Assembly (NCBI GenBank): GCA_013187285.1
Contig: JABMIG010000006.1
Span: 1,074,695-1,138,694, forward strand
From: Cyclotella cryptica
Lineage: Eukaryota > Bacillariophyta > Thalassiosirophyceae > Thalassiosirales > Thalassiosiraceae
DNA length: 64,000 nucleotides
Direction of reading: 5' to 3'
Part shown: positions 25,741 to 38,340 of the stretch, one piece after another
Numbering within the stretch: position 1 is the stretch's first letter
How the letters are laid out: each line of letters opens with the position of its first letter
Program-made: the position numbers and the translations under genes
Notes under the pieces: model-generated
What the model was told of the DNA's origin: nothing
The model's database searches: none
What the model saw: the letters and a program-made list of their open reading frames with translations, nothing else

Positions 25741-26436
25741 TGAGGTCACCCCTTTTTCTGACTCATTTTACAAACAATATACCCATCCTCCTTCACATGA
25801 GGTGAGTAATGATCATGAACAGGAACAAATAGGTTCACAAGGTATTGGAATGAGACGATAACAAAACCCATGAGAGTTATCACAGCCTCATTGTCTTATG
25901 ACATTAAATGTAAAATCATGGAGACTGGCTGATGCTTAACAATGAGTACCATTGAATACAACCCTGACAAATGTATTTTTTGATGGCTTTGAGTTGACAG
26001 CAAAAATTTTACAATTTTGTCAGTACATGAATGGACTTGCTTTGCAAATTGAACTTGAAGAAGACAACACAAGAAAATGAGAACATCATGAATTGTGCAT
26101 TTTATTACTTATGCACAAGCAAAAAGATGCTGTGTGAGTCTTGTTTAAGCACAGAGGACTTGTAGATGACAGCAATATTGTTGGTGCAAAGGACTGAGAG
26201 TGCCTCTGCCCACACGACAGAACAGCATCAAGAATGAAATAGGATTTAGGTTTAGGACACTTCAGACCCAGGGGAGGGGATAGGGACCCCATCCCAAGGA
26301 ACTCAATATAGGATATGATTTAGGACAAACTAGATTGAGTTGAGGTTACTGCTAGAGGGGGGAATATGCGGGAAAAGGAGAGAAAAAATAGGATATAAGA
26401 TATCTAGGATATTAAGATGACTCCAGTTTTAACACC
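25741..26436. other. Gene-free stretch before the copia element
   Basis: No supported gene. 26432-26436 (ACACC) is the left target-site duplication of the copia element. Confidence 0.5.
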
Positions 26437-26629
26437 TGCTATGTATACAATACGTACACATACTCCAATGTATACAGTACTTTGCCTGTCTACCTCATTA
26501 CTTACAGAGTGGTACAGACTTAGAACTTTACCTGTCTACCTGGTTAATAATATGGTATGGCTAGCATAAAAAAGTCATAATTTAGTAATCACCCAATTAT
26601 CAACATCCACATATTTGCTATGCTCAGCA
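26437..26629 (+). repeat. 5' LTR of the copia element
   Basis: 193 bp, TGCTATG...CTCAGCA, matching 31557-31750 at about 95%. Confidence 0.92.
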
Positions 26630-29600
26630 GTGATTAATAATTTTTTGCACTGAACAACACCTGCAAATCATCCAGGACAACAACCAAAACAAGCCAACAA
26701 CATGTCCTTGCCCAACGCAAATGAAGCCACCGTTTACAAAGCCGTACGAGCCATTGTCACACCACTACCACTTGACAAGATCATTGGGCAACCAACAACC
26801 TCCACCATCAACCATCTCCGGCAACAAATTGCGAAAATTGTGGCAGCCGTCAAAACAACAAGCTGGGGTGGATGTCATGGCCATCTTGCACTCGTGCTCA
26901 CCAATGCCGAGTATCGCACCATTACGGGCAACCCAGACATCATCGTCGAGCGCCTTGCAACACCTCCGATTGTTTCCACGGGCCTCACGAACACCACCAC
27001 GCTCACAAATTGAGCATCGATCATGGGCTTGCACAACCTCGCGTACCAAGAGTTTTGGAAGCAAGAAGCCATTGACACGCTCATCGATGACAAAATCGTG
27101 GGCGAGGCCATCGATCCCACGTATGTCGAAGAGCTCGAAGACAACTACATGGGCTTCAGCGGCCAGACAATCAAGACAATCGTTCAACATCTTCGCACCG
27201 AGTGGTGCATTGTCACAACCGTAAAAAAAGCACGCCACCCAAGCCTTTCATGTCCAATGGGACTTCACAAGCCACATCACGAAGTTCGCCTGTGAACTCG
27301 ACAAGCAACAGAAGCTTTTTTGTGACATCAATGTTCCTGCAGCAGAGGTCATGAATATCCAACACTACGTTGAGAGCATGTATGCCTCCGGAATGTTCAA
27401 CGACAAGGAGATGAAAGCATGGGAAATCAAGCTGTCCGCCGACAAAACTTGGGAGGCCACAGAATCCCATTTTGTCACCATCTAAAAATGCAAGGAGAAG
27501 TTCAACGCCAAACGTGAGGCATGCTCTGGCGGATTTGAAAGTGCCAGCAGTTATTTTGACAGCGGCAGCCGCTCATCCAACAATCCACCACATGTTCCTC
27601 CCATCATCGCATCTGCCTTGTCAACCGCCGCTCACCACTCACTACTGGAGTAATACACCAACAGCTTGGACGGTGCATTGGAGAATGCCACCGAACACGC
27701 TGCCGCCATTACGCTGGACAACACCACCCTCCTCAAAAAACTCGACGCCCAGCAAAAAGCCATCCTTGAGCAACAGGTCAAGTTCATGGCTCTCCTTTCC
27801 CATACTGACCCTACACCCCTTACTCCGCCCACTGCACCTTGCAATCCTTGCAATAGAACAAATGCCATGACCCCCACAGAAGGCCGCCGTACCCCTCGTT
27901 TCTGCAACTCATGCAAAAAGGACAATGTTTATCATGATGATGACGAGTGTTTTGCCTTGGACAAAAATAAGGACAAGCACCCTTCTTGGTACAAACCCAA
28001 CAAATAGGATCCAACGGTGACCGTTAGTTTCTTTAGTGACTGTTTGCTTAACACTTTGGTTAAAGCAAACAAACGTAATAGTAATGCGCCACACCCGTAT
28101 ATATGTCCACTTAACTATTGGTCACCACTTGCTTGCCCTGAAACAAAAATACGTTTCAACCTCCCGCCGCATCACCACGATAAGGATAGCACCACGTGGC
28201 AACACCAAATCACTGGCAGCATCTCCCCATTGCTGCATCTGACAGCCAAACATAAACGGTGACATTCCACCTCATCCATGACCAAGCTTCAGGTCAAGCA
28301 CGGCATATCTAATGGTACGATACCCTCAGCAATCAGCGACACCGGTGCCACTTCAACTGCAGGCACACTCCATGACCCTTTTCACTCAACCACAGTACCT
28401 TCCACCAAGGTTTTCCTGCTACCCACTGGTGGCATGACACAAGCCACACACCTCTCACAGTTTCTGCTTGATGTCTGCACCCCCGCCAACCAAGTTGACA
28501 TTGTTACCAACCTCACACAGACGATACTCAGTTGCAACAAGTTTGCTGATGCCGGGTACACGGCCGTCTACGACAAGGATGAAGTCAACTTCTACAACTC
28601 TGACAAAATCCACATCAAAGCCACATCCATCCTCCAGAGTTATTGATGCCCACGTACTAGATTTTGGTGGGTACCATTACGGCAAATCACCTGTAAGCGG
28701 CACAAATTCCCTCAACACAAATTATGCCGTGCCATCAACAGAAGCTGTCCGAGACTACCTCAATGCATCCAGTGAGTGGGAGCAGCATACCATCCTCAAT
28801 GTCTACGAACTCCCCAGCATCAAACAAACCATCTGGTATCTCCATGCCGCAGCCGGTTTTCCCACCGAAACAACGTGGCTGGCCGCCATTTGACATGAAA
28901 ACTACGACATCTGGCCACTCATCACAGTGGCCAATGTAAACAAACATTTCCCACAGTCGGAAGAAACACAACAAGGGCACATGCATAGCCAGCACCAAGG
29001 TGTAGGCTCCACTAAGACAGCTCTTTGCACCACACCAGTCACGCCCTCACTCCCTGCCCACTCACACCCACAACGGTCCTAACGACTACAATTCATTACC
29101 CTTTGCGCCGCTGGGTATGGAAACCCTTGTCCATGACAAACCCAACCAATGCAAGACATATGCTCAACACTGCTCCAAAGGATGGGTCATAGGCACATCC
29201 ACAGAGCACTACAGGTGCTGAAAAATATGGTCTACTGCCACACGCACCACTCGCATTGCCGCAACAGTGTTTTTCAAACACAAATACCTCACTAATCCAT
29301 CCACCTCACCTACCGATGCACTCATTGCTGCAGCGGCCAACCTTGCCCACGTCATTCAACACAATGCCAAAGCACAGCATATAGGAGTCAAGAAACTGCA
29401 AGACATACAGTGCCTGCAACAACTTTTCAGTGAAACAGCCAAGCAACAGCTGAACCCGCCAGCCCCTCCAGCACAATCCCACGCCCCACCTCCAAGGGTG
29501 CCAACACCTACACCACTACCTACTCTCCCGGTTGTCTCTGATGATGAGGGCAGTGATGATGAACTTGAGTCATTCCCAAGGGTGCCAACACATTGCGCTG

Positions 29601-31556
29601 TCCCATTGGTGCTCACCAGCTCTCAACACACGCAGCCGAGCCGGTCCCTTACGTACGAGACTATGTTACACATCCTGTCCACACGTCACAATTGTATCAC
29701 CACCTGCCACGCTACACAACGATGTTATCCAAACAACATGCTCAACGCAGTCCTCAATGACAAGACTGGTGAGTTAATGGAATACAAACATCTTGTATCT
29801 AATCCCAAATACTGTGACACCTGGAAGAATGCTTATGGAAAAGAACTCGGATGACTAGCGCAAGGCATAACCGGTATTGTCAATGGCACCAACACCATTG
29901 TTTTCATCCACAAAACAAATCGCCCTCAGGACCGCTGGAAGGACGTCACGTACAGACATATTGTGGCCAACTTTTGCCCCGAAAAAGATGATCTGTATCG
30001 CATTCGCCTAAAAGTCGGCGGTAATTGCATTAACTTCCCAGGGGACTGCGGTACACCCACAGCTGACATGATCACTGTCAAAATACTCCTCAACAGTGTC
30101 ATCTCTACAAAAAATGCCAAGTTCATGGCAATCGACATCAAAGATTTTTATCTCATCAGACCAATGGCATGCCCAGAATTCATGAGACTCAAACTGCCTG
30201 ACATTCCCACCAACATCATTGAGCTCTACAAACTTCATGACATCACTCATGATGTTTATGTCTTGGTGCGCATTCAAAAGGGCATGTATGGACTACCACA
30301 AGCCAGAATAATTGCACAACAACTCCTCAAACAACGCCTCCAGGCCAACGGCTATCGCCAAAGCAAGATCAACCCCGGTTTCTGGACGCACGATTGGTGA
30401 CCCATCTGCTTTGCCCTCTGTGTGGACGATTTCGGCGTCAAATATGTCCAAAAAGAACACGCTGACCATCTCATCAACACACTGAAGGGCCACTATGAAG
30501 TCTCCATGGACTGGAATGGACAGCGTTATATTGGGCTTACCCTGCATTGGGACTACCAGAACTGCTGCGTCCACCTGTCAATGCCCGGATACTGTGAAAA
30601 AGCTGGACAACGCTTCCAACATTCCAAGCCAAACAAACCACAACATCAACCATATCCCAGTGTGCCCCACACCTATGGCAACAAACAACAGTTGTGCACC
30701 ATCGCCGACACATCACCAACACTGGGCAAGCAACAAAAGACTTTTGTAAAGGAAGTAATAGGAGTTTTTCTCTATTATGCCAGGACAGTTGACTGTACTA
30801 TGCTCATGGCACTTGACTCACTCGCAACACAACAGGCCAACCTTACAATGACCACCTTGCCCAAGTCCACCAATTCTTGAACTATGCCATGTCACACCCC
30901 AATGCTGGTGTCACTTACCACGCGAGTGATATGGTATTAGCGTCCCACAGCGACGCGTCGTATCTCTCAGAAACGAACTCATGCAGCCCTGCCGGTGGGC
31001 ACTTCTTTCTTTCAGAAAACGAGAATAACCCCACCAACAATGGGGCCGTCCTAACCATCGTGCAAATCATCAAAGCCATCATGTCCTCAGCCGCAGAGGT
31101 CGAACTTGGTGCGCTCTACATCAATGCACATGATGTCATACCTCTGCGCCACCTCCTCATTGAAATGAGCCATCCGCAACCACCCACTCCCATACAAATA
31201 GACAACTCCATGGCCCTGGGTGTTGTCACCAACACCATCCAACCAAACACACAAAAGCCATGGACATGCGTTTTCACTGGCTGCGCTTCGTTGCATTAAC
31301 CAAAAACACTGTCAACCATACTGGCGCACTGGTGCTACCAACTTAGCAGACTATGTCACTAAGCATCACCCCGCCATCCATCACCAAGCAGTATGGCCCC
31401 TCTTTCTAACAGCTGATCAACCACCACTACCGCATTGGAAACTCACAGCACCCTGCATTCCACGCAACTCAGGCATGCGCCCCCAACATCAGACCAGCTG
31501 CTGGTGCCGGATAAGAACAACACAAATGCGGTCTACACCATACCACTGCAAGGGTG

Positions 31557-31750
31557 TGCTATGTATACAATACGTACACATACTACCATGTATACAGTAC
31601 TTTACCTGTCTACCTCATTACTTACAAGTGGTACAGACTTAGAACTTTACCTGTCTACCTGGCTACTAATATGGTATGGCTAGCATAAAACAGTCATAAT
31701 TTATAGTAATCACCCAATTATCATCATCCATGTATTTGCTATGCTCAGCA
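31557..31750 (+). repeat. 3' LTR of the copia element
   Basis: 194 bp with the same ends as the 5' LTR, preceded by a short purine-rich GCAAGGGTG tract and followed by ACACC. Confidence 0.92.
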
Positions 31751-31839
31751 ACACCTACCAAAACATGAAATGGCTTTTTTTGTGTTTTGTCAAATTCAAT
31801 CAAGATTTTTCAAAATCTAAGGCTGTGAGTTTGTTCCCC

Positions 31840-32473
31840 TGCAAGACAGGCAACTTTGGACTTTGGCGATAAGTATCGCCAGATGGAGTCGTCCAATGTC
31901 ATCCGATGTTGTCAGTTGACGTCACTTAAAAATATCGGGTCATTTCATGCCTTTACTACGGGTTGTTCAAATGTCGTCAGGTGTCGTCACTTGGGCCGTC
32001 GCTGTGTCGTCAGTGTCGTCACTTGGGTCGTCAAAAGGACTTCATGGTCGTCACTTGTGTCGTCAGTTTGTCTTCATTATGTTTTTGCTTGGGGTCGTCA
32101 GTCGTCTTTGACGTCACTTTGTTCGTCACTATCGTCAGTAGGCAGTCGTATATATACTACGTAGGAGTCGTCAGTGTCGTCATGAAGTTCATCAGTGTCG
32201 TCACTAAGTGTCGTTAAAATGTCGTTAACTGCCTTCTGTTCGGTCGTCACTTAGTCTTCAGTGCCGTCACTTGGGTCGTCACTTTGTCTTCAGCGTCGTC
32301 ACTTAGGGTCGTCATTTTGTCTTCTGTGTCGTCACATGGTGCCTTCTTATGTCGTCACTTGGTTAGTAACATTAATGAGATAATGTAAAAGCCATCAGTT
32401 GTCGTCAGTTGTCGTCAGTTGACATCAGTTCGTCGCTCAAAAATCATCCACGTGGCAAACTTGCCTGTCTTGC
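31840..32473 (-). mobile_element. TGACGAC-filled inverted-repeat element, copy 2
   Basis: Inverted relative to copy 1. The left end TGCAAGACAGGCAACTTTGG continues into GACTTTGGCGAT and TATCGCCAGATGGAG, matching the reverse complement of the right end at 7080-7129. The right end, CCACGTGGCAAACTTGCC then TGTCTTGC, matches the left end at 6575. The interior is dense in GTCGTCA, the complement of TGACGAC. It sits just inside the left end of the TAA-flanked element, either nested in it or forming part of it. Confidence 0.8.
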
Positions 32474-32592
32474 TGATGTCAGATGTCAAATCGTAAGCTC
32501 GATCGCTAAAAAAAATTATTAGACGATTCACACGAAAATTATTGAGTTTGTTCATACGCATCATACGATCGTAAATCTTTTTTTCCCTAACC

Positions 32593-32632
32593 ATTTGAAA
32601 ATCGATTTGAAAATCGATTTGAAAATCGATTT
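32593..32632. repeat. Short tandem repeat, 14-nt unit
   Basis: Three units of ATTTGAAAATCG plus two bases in a row. Confidence 0.9.
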
Positions 32633-32695
32633 GAGAGAGCTCGAATTGTCGAATTGGGGGTACGATTTGAACCATTCAAATCGTTTCTGCAAATC

Positions 32696-32797
32696 GTCGA
32701 ATCTATGTTAAAATCGTCCACAGCATTCCACGTGTCCATCGAACACGTCGACTCTATGTTAAAATCGTCCACAGCATTCCACGTGTCCATCGAACAC
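32696..32797. repeat. Tandem duplication, two 51-bp units
   Basis: GTCGA-TCTATGTTAAAATC... to CCATCGAACAC, copies 32696-32746 and 32747-32797, with one difference seen. Confidence 0.95.
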
Positions 32798-33108
32798 AAC
32801 AATCCACCGACCTGAAACATGACATTTATCATAACAGGGGAAGTGTTCTATCGTAAGATGGGACATACTGGTACCATTCACCGATTCGAGATTCGTTTGA
32901 ACAACAAACTCGAATGTATCTTAAAAATTTCCGTGAATCTTTTTATTCGCTAGATTGAAAAAAAAAGATTCAACATACAGCCATCTGAGGAACAAACTCA
33001 CAGCCTAAGTTGTATTGGAAATCTCCTTCTTCTCCTTGTCCTTCAGTGAGACAGATTTTTCACATTTTGCCATAACAGGTACTTCCACAGTAGATCAAAG
33101 CATATTAA

Positions 33109-33686
33109 CCCTCCAATGGCAACTTGTGCAGAATTCGGCACAAGTTAATTAACTTGTGCAGAATCCTGCACAAGTTAACTGAAATGACCTCGTTTCGCTG
33201 TGTTCTGGTTAGTTTCACACTATTCTGATGCGTCAGCTGAATTCCTCACAAAAAAATGGCCCTAGAGATGACCATAACAACTACGATTACTTTATCATTC
33301 ATTTTGCGCAGCTATCTTGTAATCTAGCACAGCCCTCGTGTCTTCAATCAAGACTGTATTTACCATCAGACAGCCATCGGATGAGGACCTATAATCTTTC
33401 TCGATTCCTTGGCTTGTTCAGGACGTTTGTACTGCCTAACAGTCCCTCCGTTTCCCAAGCGTGTTTTGCAGTCTCGGGATAGTGTGCCTGTTCGTGCTAA
33501 CAAACATCCCATCCCCTTCCAAATCACACTGCTGGAATCCCGTTACTGAAAAAATATGTGACGTCATAGCGCGCTTTAACGCCTTAAAAGGCTTAACTTG
33601 TGCAAAATTCTGCACAAGTTGTAAATATAACTTGTGCAGAATCCTGCACAAGTTAACACACTTTAAGTGTAAACTCCGTTCGAGGG
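33109..33686. mobile_element. piggyBac-like MITE A (TTAA flanks)
   Basis: TTAA at 33105-33108 and 33687-33690 flank ends CCCTCCAATGG and (inverted) CCCTCGAACGG. TTAA target and CCC ends are the piggyBac pattern. Near each end lie two consecutive palindromes of about 26 nt built from AACTTGTGCAGAA and its complement (33124-33175 and 33595-33655). 578 bp, no coding capacity. Confidence 0.8.
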
Positions 33687-33690
33687 TTAA

Positions 33691-36167
33691 CCTGTAAATA
33701 ATTTATTTTAGGGCTGGCGTGCATGGTTAGTCATCATGTTTTGATCTCTGTTTACCTGTAAAATTAGATCTTATTTCTGAAATGTGCTCATGGTGTATGC
33801 ACCCATTTACAACTAAGGGTAGGCAAGCCACCTCTGTTTCTGCAAATTGCATTCCGTCTAGCTCACCACAAAAATCTTGCACCAGCACCAGCTGCTAGTA
33901 ATATAGCAGTTTTTTTTGGGGGGGGGGGCAAGCATTCATATCTTTTCATAGCAAATGTTTTGTAGTACTAGTGAAATACTGTTACCCACCAAATAAGTAT
34001 TGTCTGATATTGTACTGCTTCTGAACTCAAGGACAAAAAATTGCATTGAGCAGCATTATTAAGGTGATGGACAGAAGTGTGACCGATTGCAACCAATGTT
34101 CCCTCCCTCATCGGCTGCTCATGCTGTGCAATGGGGTGGCAACCATGAAACCCAATCAATGCACGGATTGCTTGTTTGCTTGAAAGAGTTTAGTTACTGA
34201 AGGAACTCCAAGGGACTTCCTGTCTACCATGACCTCACTGCAAACACTAAGCATGTCATTCCCAACTGCACAAGAGTCATCCCACTCAACGCCATGGCAT
34301 GCGCTGTATCCCAGCCAGACCAAGACCTCAATGCCTTGCAAACCCTGTGAGAAACCAGGAAGCCTTCAACAATGCTGCTGACAAAGCAGATGTCAGTTAT
34401 CATGGGGAAAGGACATTTCCATATCCTGCCAGCCTCCAGCCTTGACAGCCCAATAACCGAGACACGCCTCGCCTGCACACAGGGACAACAACTATGGATA
34501 AATGCAGGGCTAATGGACTGGGTAGAACAGATTGCATGAACCGTGCAATCTGGAGATCACTCCAATGTCACCTCAAGTCCACGATCCAACGGGATCCCAT
34601 GCAACCGACAAACATGAAGGACACACTGAACTGCACACTCCCTGTTCTGTAACCAGAAGTGGCCAACCCACATGGGAAAGCATCAGCCCTCACCCAAGCC
34701 TCCTCTCCAGCACCCTTGTCACCACTGACAAGAACCTCACCACTTTTTGGCATGACTATCCAATCATCAAAACAACAGCAAAGAACAACAGAGATTTTGC
34801 AAGGGTGCGCTATTTTAGCCGGCTTGTTGGTGTTCACCCAGTGCATTCAGTGGGAATATACTCCAAGATTCCTGGGACAAACCATGATTGGCAAGGGACG
34901 AGCATTGGTTTCCTTGGAGACCATACAAAGTACACAACACCCCAACCGATTGAGCTTGGTAAGAACACAGGATGGGCCTGGGAGGAAATGATGTTGCCAA
35001 CATATGGCAGCACGGAAAAATGATTGCGGTTCTGGACACCAGGCCAAGGGTCACCTTGGGCACAATGGGCATATCCAAGGATGTTGACGCTGCCCCCAGA
35101 TTGTGTCGTCTTCTCTTTGGCACAATGACACACACCAGCTGATCTTTACCAACATCTCATCAAGTCCTAGAGACCACAATTGTGGACCCTTCATCATACG
35201 CCCTCCTCATTGATTGGTGTTGCATAGGTACACAGGCAGGGACTGGAGCCAACACCAGGAGCAGTGTTTTGTCCCTTGCCATGCTGGCTGTCCTGGGCAC
35301 AACAGATGGCCTTTATCAATGAGCTCACAATCAACTGGAGATCATGTTGGGACCACAAGTTGGAAGAGACTCCACTGACACAGGTGCTGCTCTGGAAAAA
35401 GCAAACACTTCTCAGGGGAGTGCAACGGCGCCTGATGTGGATATCTCCATGCTGGCAGAGGTTACGGAAGTGGTAGCAGCAGCTATCAAAGCCAGGGATT
35501 GGGGACGAACAGAGACAGATGTCTGCCCTTATAGCGAGTTTCAGCTGGCTCATTTCTGTTGTGTGGTCATTGTCAAACCTGCCTTGCCCTGGCACCCCTT
35601 CAGCATACCTGTCAACTGCCAAGCCAGGAATATTGCATTGATTTACCACCTCCACATAGGAAATGAAACTGCAGGCATACATTCCAAGGAACAGGCAATG
35701 AAATTGACCTTACAAAATCACACTCTGGCAGATGTTGTGTTCCTTGGAAGGAAAGACCCCAGACAACTAGCCGCCAGCTACCATGAACTAACACTTGATG
35801 TACTTTTTGTGCCCTTGTATGGGTGCTCGTTGGCAACTCATGCAACTACTTTGAGAATTGCTTCGCCTTACTACATATGCTGGACTCAGAGAGTGGCTTT
35901 GCTAATGTGGCCTACTTCACACCACTCTATCATCTGCAGACAAATCACTTGGGCACAGATAAATTACAGTTGCCTGTACTTTCTCGAAACTCTCAGAGTA
36001 GACCACTTTGCCTCAGGTAATTTAAGCTGACCCACCTCCTTACTCTTGCAGATCATTGGGGTGGATGTGCAGGTGTACTGCAAAATAAGAATGGGTAGTG
36101 TTCCTGACAAATGGTCCACCCAGGTTACAGTTGGCAAGCTGGCGGTGACAGGACATGCAAAAGGTGG
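33691..36167. other. Unidentified region, left part
   Basis: Includes a poly-G tract at about 33918-33928. Between about 34.2 and 36.1 kb the plus strand has several sizeable frames (34532-35023; 35344-36030) with protein-like composition but no domain I recognise. The stretch continues at 46988 on the far side of the gypsy insertion, so it was once one sequence. It could be an old, worn element or a decayed gene. No function is proposed. Confidence 0.4.
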
Positions 36168-36172
36168 TTGAG

Positions 36173-36376
36173 TGAGATGAGCCAAGGTAGCTCTCAAAGC
36201 ATTTAGACCCAAACCAGGCCATAAAATAGCCCAAATCAATAAACTTCAACAACAAAGGAAGTATAAACACTTCACTTCACAAGAAGTGCTGTCACAGGAA
36301 GACACAACTCGTTTTTCACAGAAAAACACTTCACACCACAAGAAGTACTTCCCACTAAAATACTTCCCATCACAAC
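36173..36376 (+). repeat. 5' LTR remnant of the outer gypsy element
   Basis: Matches 41323-41529 at about 97%. Confidence 0.88.
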
Positions 36377-37134
36377 ACGAGCGTGGCATAGGACAGAAGA
36401 ATTCACCTGTCTGCCACATTCCTGAGCAGGATACAATGAAGGATGCCCTGGAGAAGACAAAAAAGAACGCACTTCAAGTTGACTATACTGAACACAAGAA
36501 TGAGCGCAAAGTGGCTATTTGGGCATCTGGGACTCCTGAGCAGTTTTTATTGCATGTCAGTATGGCAATTCATGCGTGCCAGCAAATAGGGCATGACACG
36601 AACTTCGCCAAAACCAAAAAGGCTGTCACAACTGCTAAGCTCCACAAGTTCACAACTCAGAAAGGAATAAAACAATAGGACAATAAGGGACAGGGTACAA
36701 ACCCAGAATATGAAGCCCTCACAGTTGCCAAAGTGGCATGAAAAAGCCATAAAAGCCATTGAGCGCTGCAAAGCTTGTTGTCACAATGGAAGGAGCAAAG
36801 GCCTTTGAACTATATGGATACCTCCTCTCTGACAGAGCAAGGCAGCCCTAGGAAAATATAATCAAGGCCAAAGTGACTTGTGCTCCTTGGGAAGACTTGT
36901 ATGAAGGAATGCACTTTAAGACTCCTGCCAAGACTTGGAACTCCATCTGCAAGTTTGTGTCAGGTGTTCAGACATGATGCGGGTGAGACCCTCAAGTAGA
37001 ACATCACCAACACATTGAAAAAGCCCCATAGGGTTCCAGTTCATCAGTTTTTTGTTCACATTGAGCAGCTCAACAGCTATCTCAAAACACTCCCAGCCTG
37101 TACTACAGCCCAAAGGCTAATCAGGTCATGAAGT

Positions 37135-38340
37135 AGGTACACTGTAAATGAAAAACACCGTAACTTCCGGTACACTATCAAAACATGAGAGTGTACAGGG
37201 AGGTTACCGGAAGTTTCAAGAGTGTACGGGTGGGTTACCGGTTTTTTATACATTGTTTAACCCCCATATACATTTATAATGCTAAGCTTTGGAGCAAAAC
37301 AATATTCCGAGTGTTCTTGTGGTTCATGACTGACATTTTTTGAATCACTAGTTACAAACAGGAAGATCACCTGTTGGGTCTAGTTTTGGTGGCAATTCTA
37401 GGCTTGGTCTTTGAATTTTTTTGGTGACAGCTTATTGGTCCTATTTTTATTTTCAAATTAGTTGGTTTTATATATGTTCTGCCATTTTTTTAAACGCCCT
37501 CCATATAGGAATTAGGTGCAAATGTTGAGAATTCCTGTCCCACAAGTACATCATTCACTGGCTAGGTTAGCATCCTAATCTGCCAAATCTCTCAAAAACA
37601 GTCCAAATAGGAATTAAGTACAAATTTTGAGAATTTCACTGGCAGGACCTAATATACCTTTTAACATCATGATTACTACAATATACTACACTTGACACTC
37701 TGCCAAAAAATACGAACACAAGAATTACACAACTCAAAATACTACTTATATACCTACATTATAGTATGGTATAATACCGTACCATATGTACAACACAGGT
37801 GCTTGCACCATGGCAACTGTAGAGGGGGTGCACTCTCACTTCTATCCCATCACCTCCATTTTTTTCAATTTCATTGATACCCCACCATCCCATCACGGGA
37901 ACGGCCGAAACTCAGCCCACAGACTGATTTTGGCATCCCCCCTGGCACAGCCCTCTAGCCAACCAGAATTGGAAGCAGTGGCTCAATTTTAAAGGTGAGT
38001 CCCAATGAACTTGTCCTTTTTTCAATTATTCAACTCAGTGCATGTGAATTTTTCAATGAATTATTTACAGGCCTACCATGGGAATGACTGAAACTCAGCC
38101 CACAGACTGAGTTAGCCCTCATACCCGGCACTGCTGTGTAGCCAAGAACAATTGGCAGTGGCGTGTCATTTTTAACGGTGCATTCTTATAAACTCACCTG
38201 TTTTTCATTAATATACTGATCACACCTCAATTTTTTCCTATTAAATATTTACAGGCCTACCATGGAAACGGCCAAAACTCAGCCCACAGACTGAGTTAGT
38301 CTACCATCTCACAGCCCATGAAAAACATCTATCATCTACA
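37135..38340. other. Foreign segment inside the outer gypsy element
   Basis: This stretch has no counterpart in the second gypsy copy and occupies the place of the protease region. It begins with inverted ACTTCCGGTACACT-type words. From about 37861 to 38300 it carries a tandem repeat of ~184-bp period, marked by AAACTCAGCCCACAGACTGA at 37908, 38091 and 38275. It is probably another small element or captured repeat. Confidence 0.6.

Larger units (their letters stand above)
26437..31750 (+). mobile_element. Ty1/copia LTR retrotransposon, broken
   Basis: Full-length span of 5.3 kb with two ~193-bp LTRs (TG...CA) and a perfect 5-bp target duplication ACACC at 26432-26436 and 31751-31755. Parts in copia order: gag at about 26.7-28.0 kb with a Cys-x2-Cys-x6-His-x4-Cys knuckle near its end; protease at about 28.3-28.6 kb (AISDTGATSTAG); a region where integrase is expected at about 28.7-29.8 kb that is short and poorly preserved; reverse transcriptase at about 29.9-30.6 kb (MAIDIKDFYL, KGMYGLPQA); and RNase H at about 30.9-31.4 kb (SHSDASYLSE). 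The LTRs differ by roughly nine substitutions and two small indels by eye, about 95% identity, so insertion is old. Coding is interrupted many times and the element is a fossil. Confidence 0.93.
31821..33005. mobile_element. Non-autonomous PIF/Harbinger-like element with TAA target duplication
   Basis: The ends are a near-perfect 17-18-nt inverted repeat, GGCTGTGAGTTTGTTCC at 31821 and its complement ending at 33005. Both are flanked directly by TAA (31818-31820 and 33006-33008). A TAA/TTA target and G-rich ends are the PIF/Harbinger pattern. No transposase is inside. The left half is a complete TGACGAC element; the right half is rich in ATCGATTTGAAA and AAATCGT words. Confidence 0.75.

Noticed and set aside
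37258-37275. TTAACCCCC as another piggyBac-like end
   Set aside because: No inverted partner with GGGTTAA at a suitable distance.
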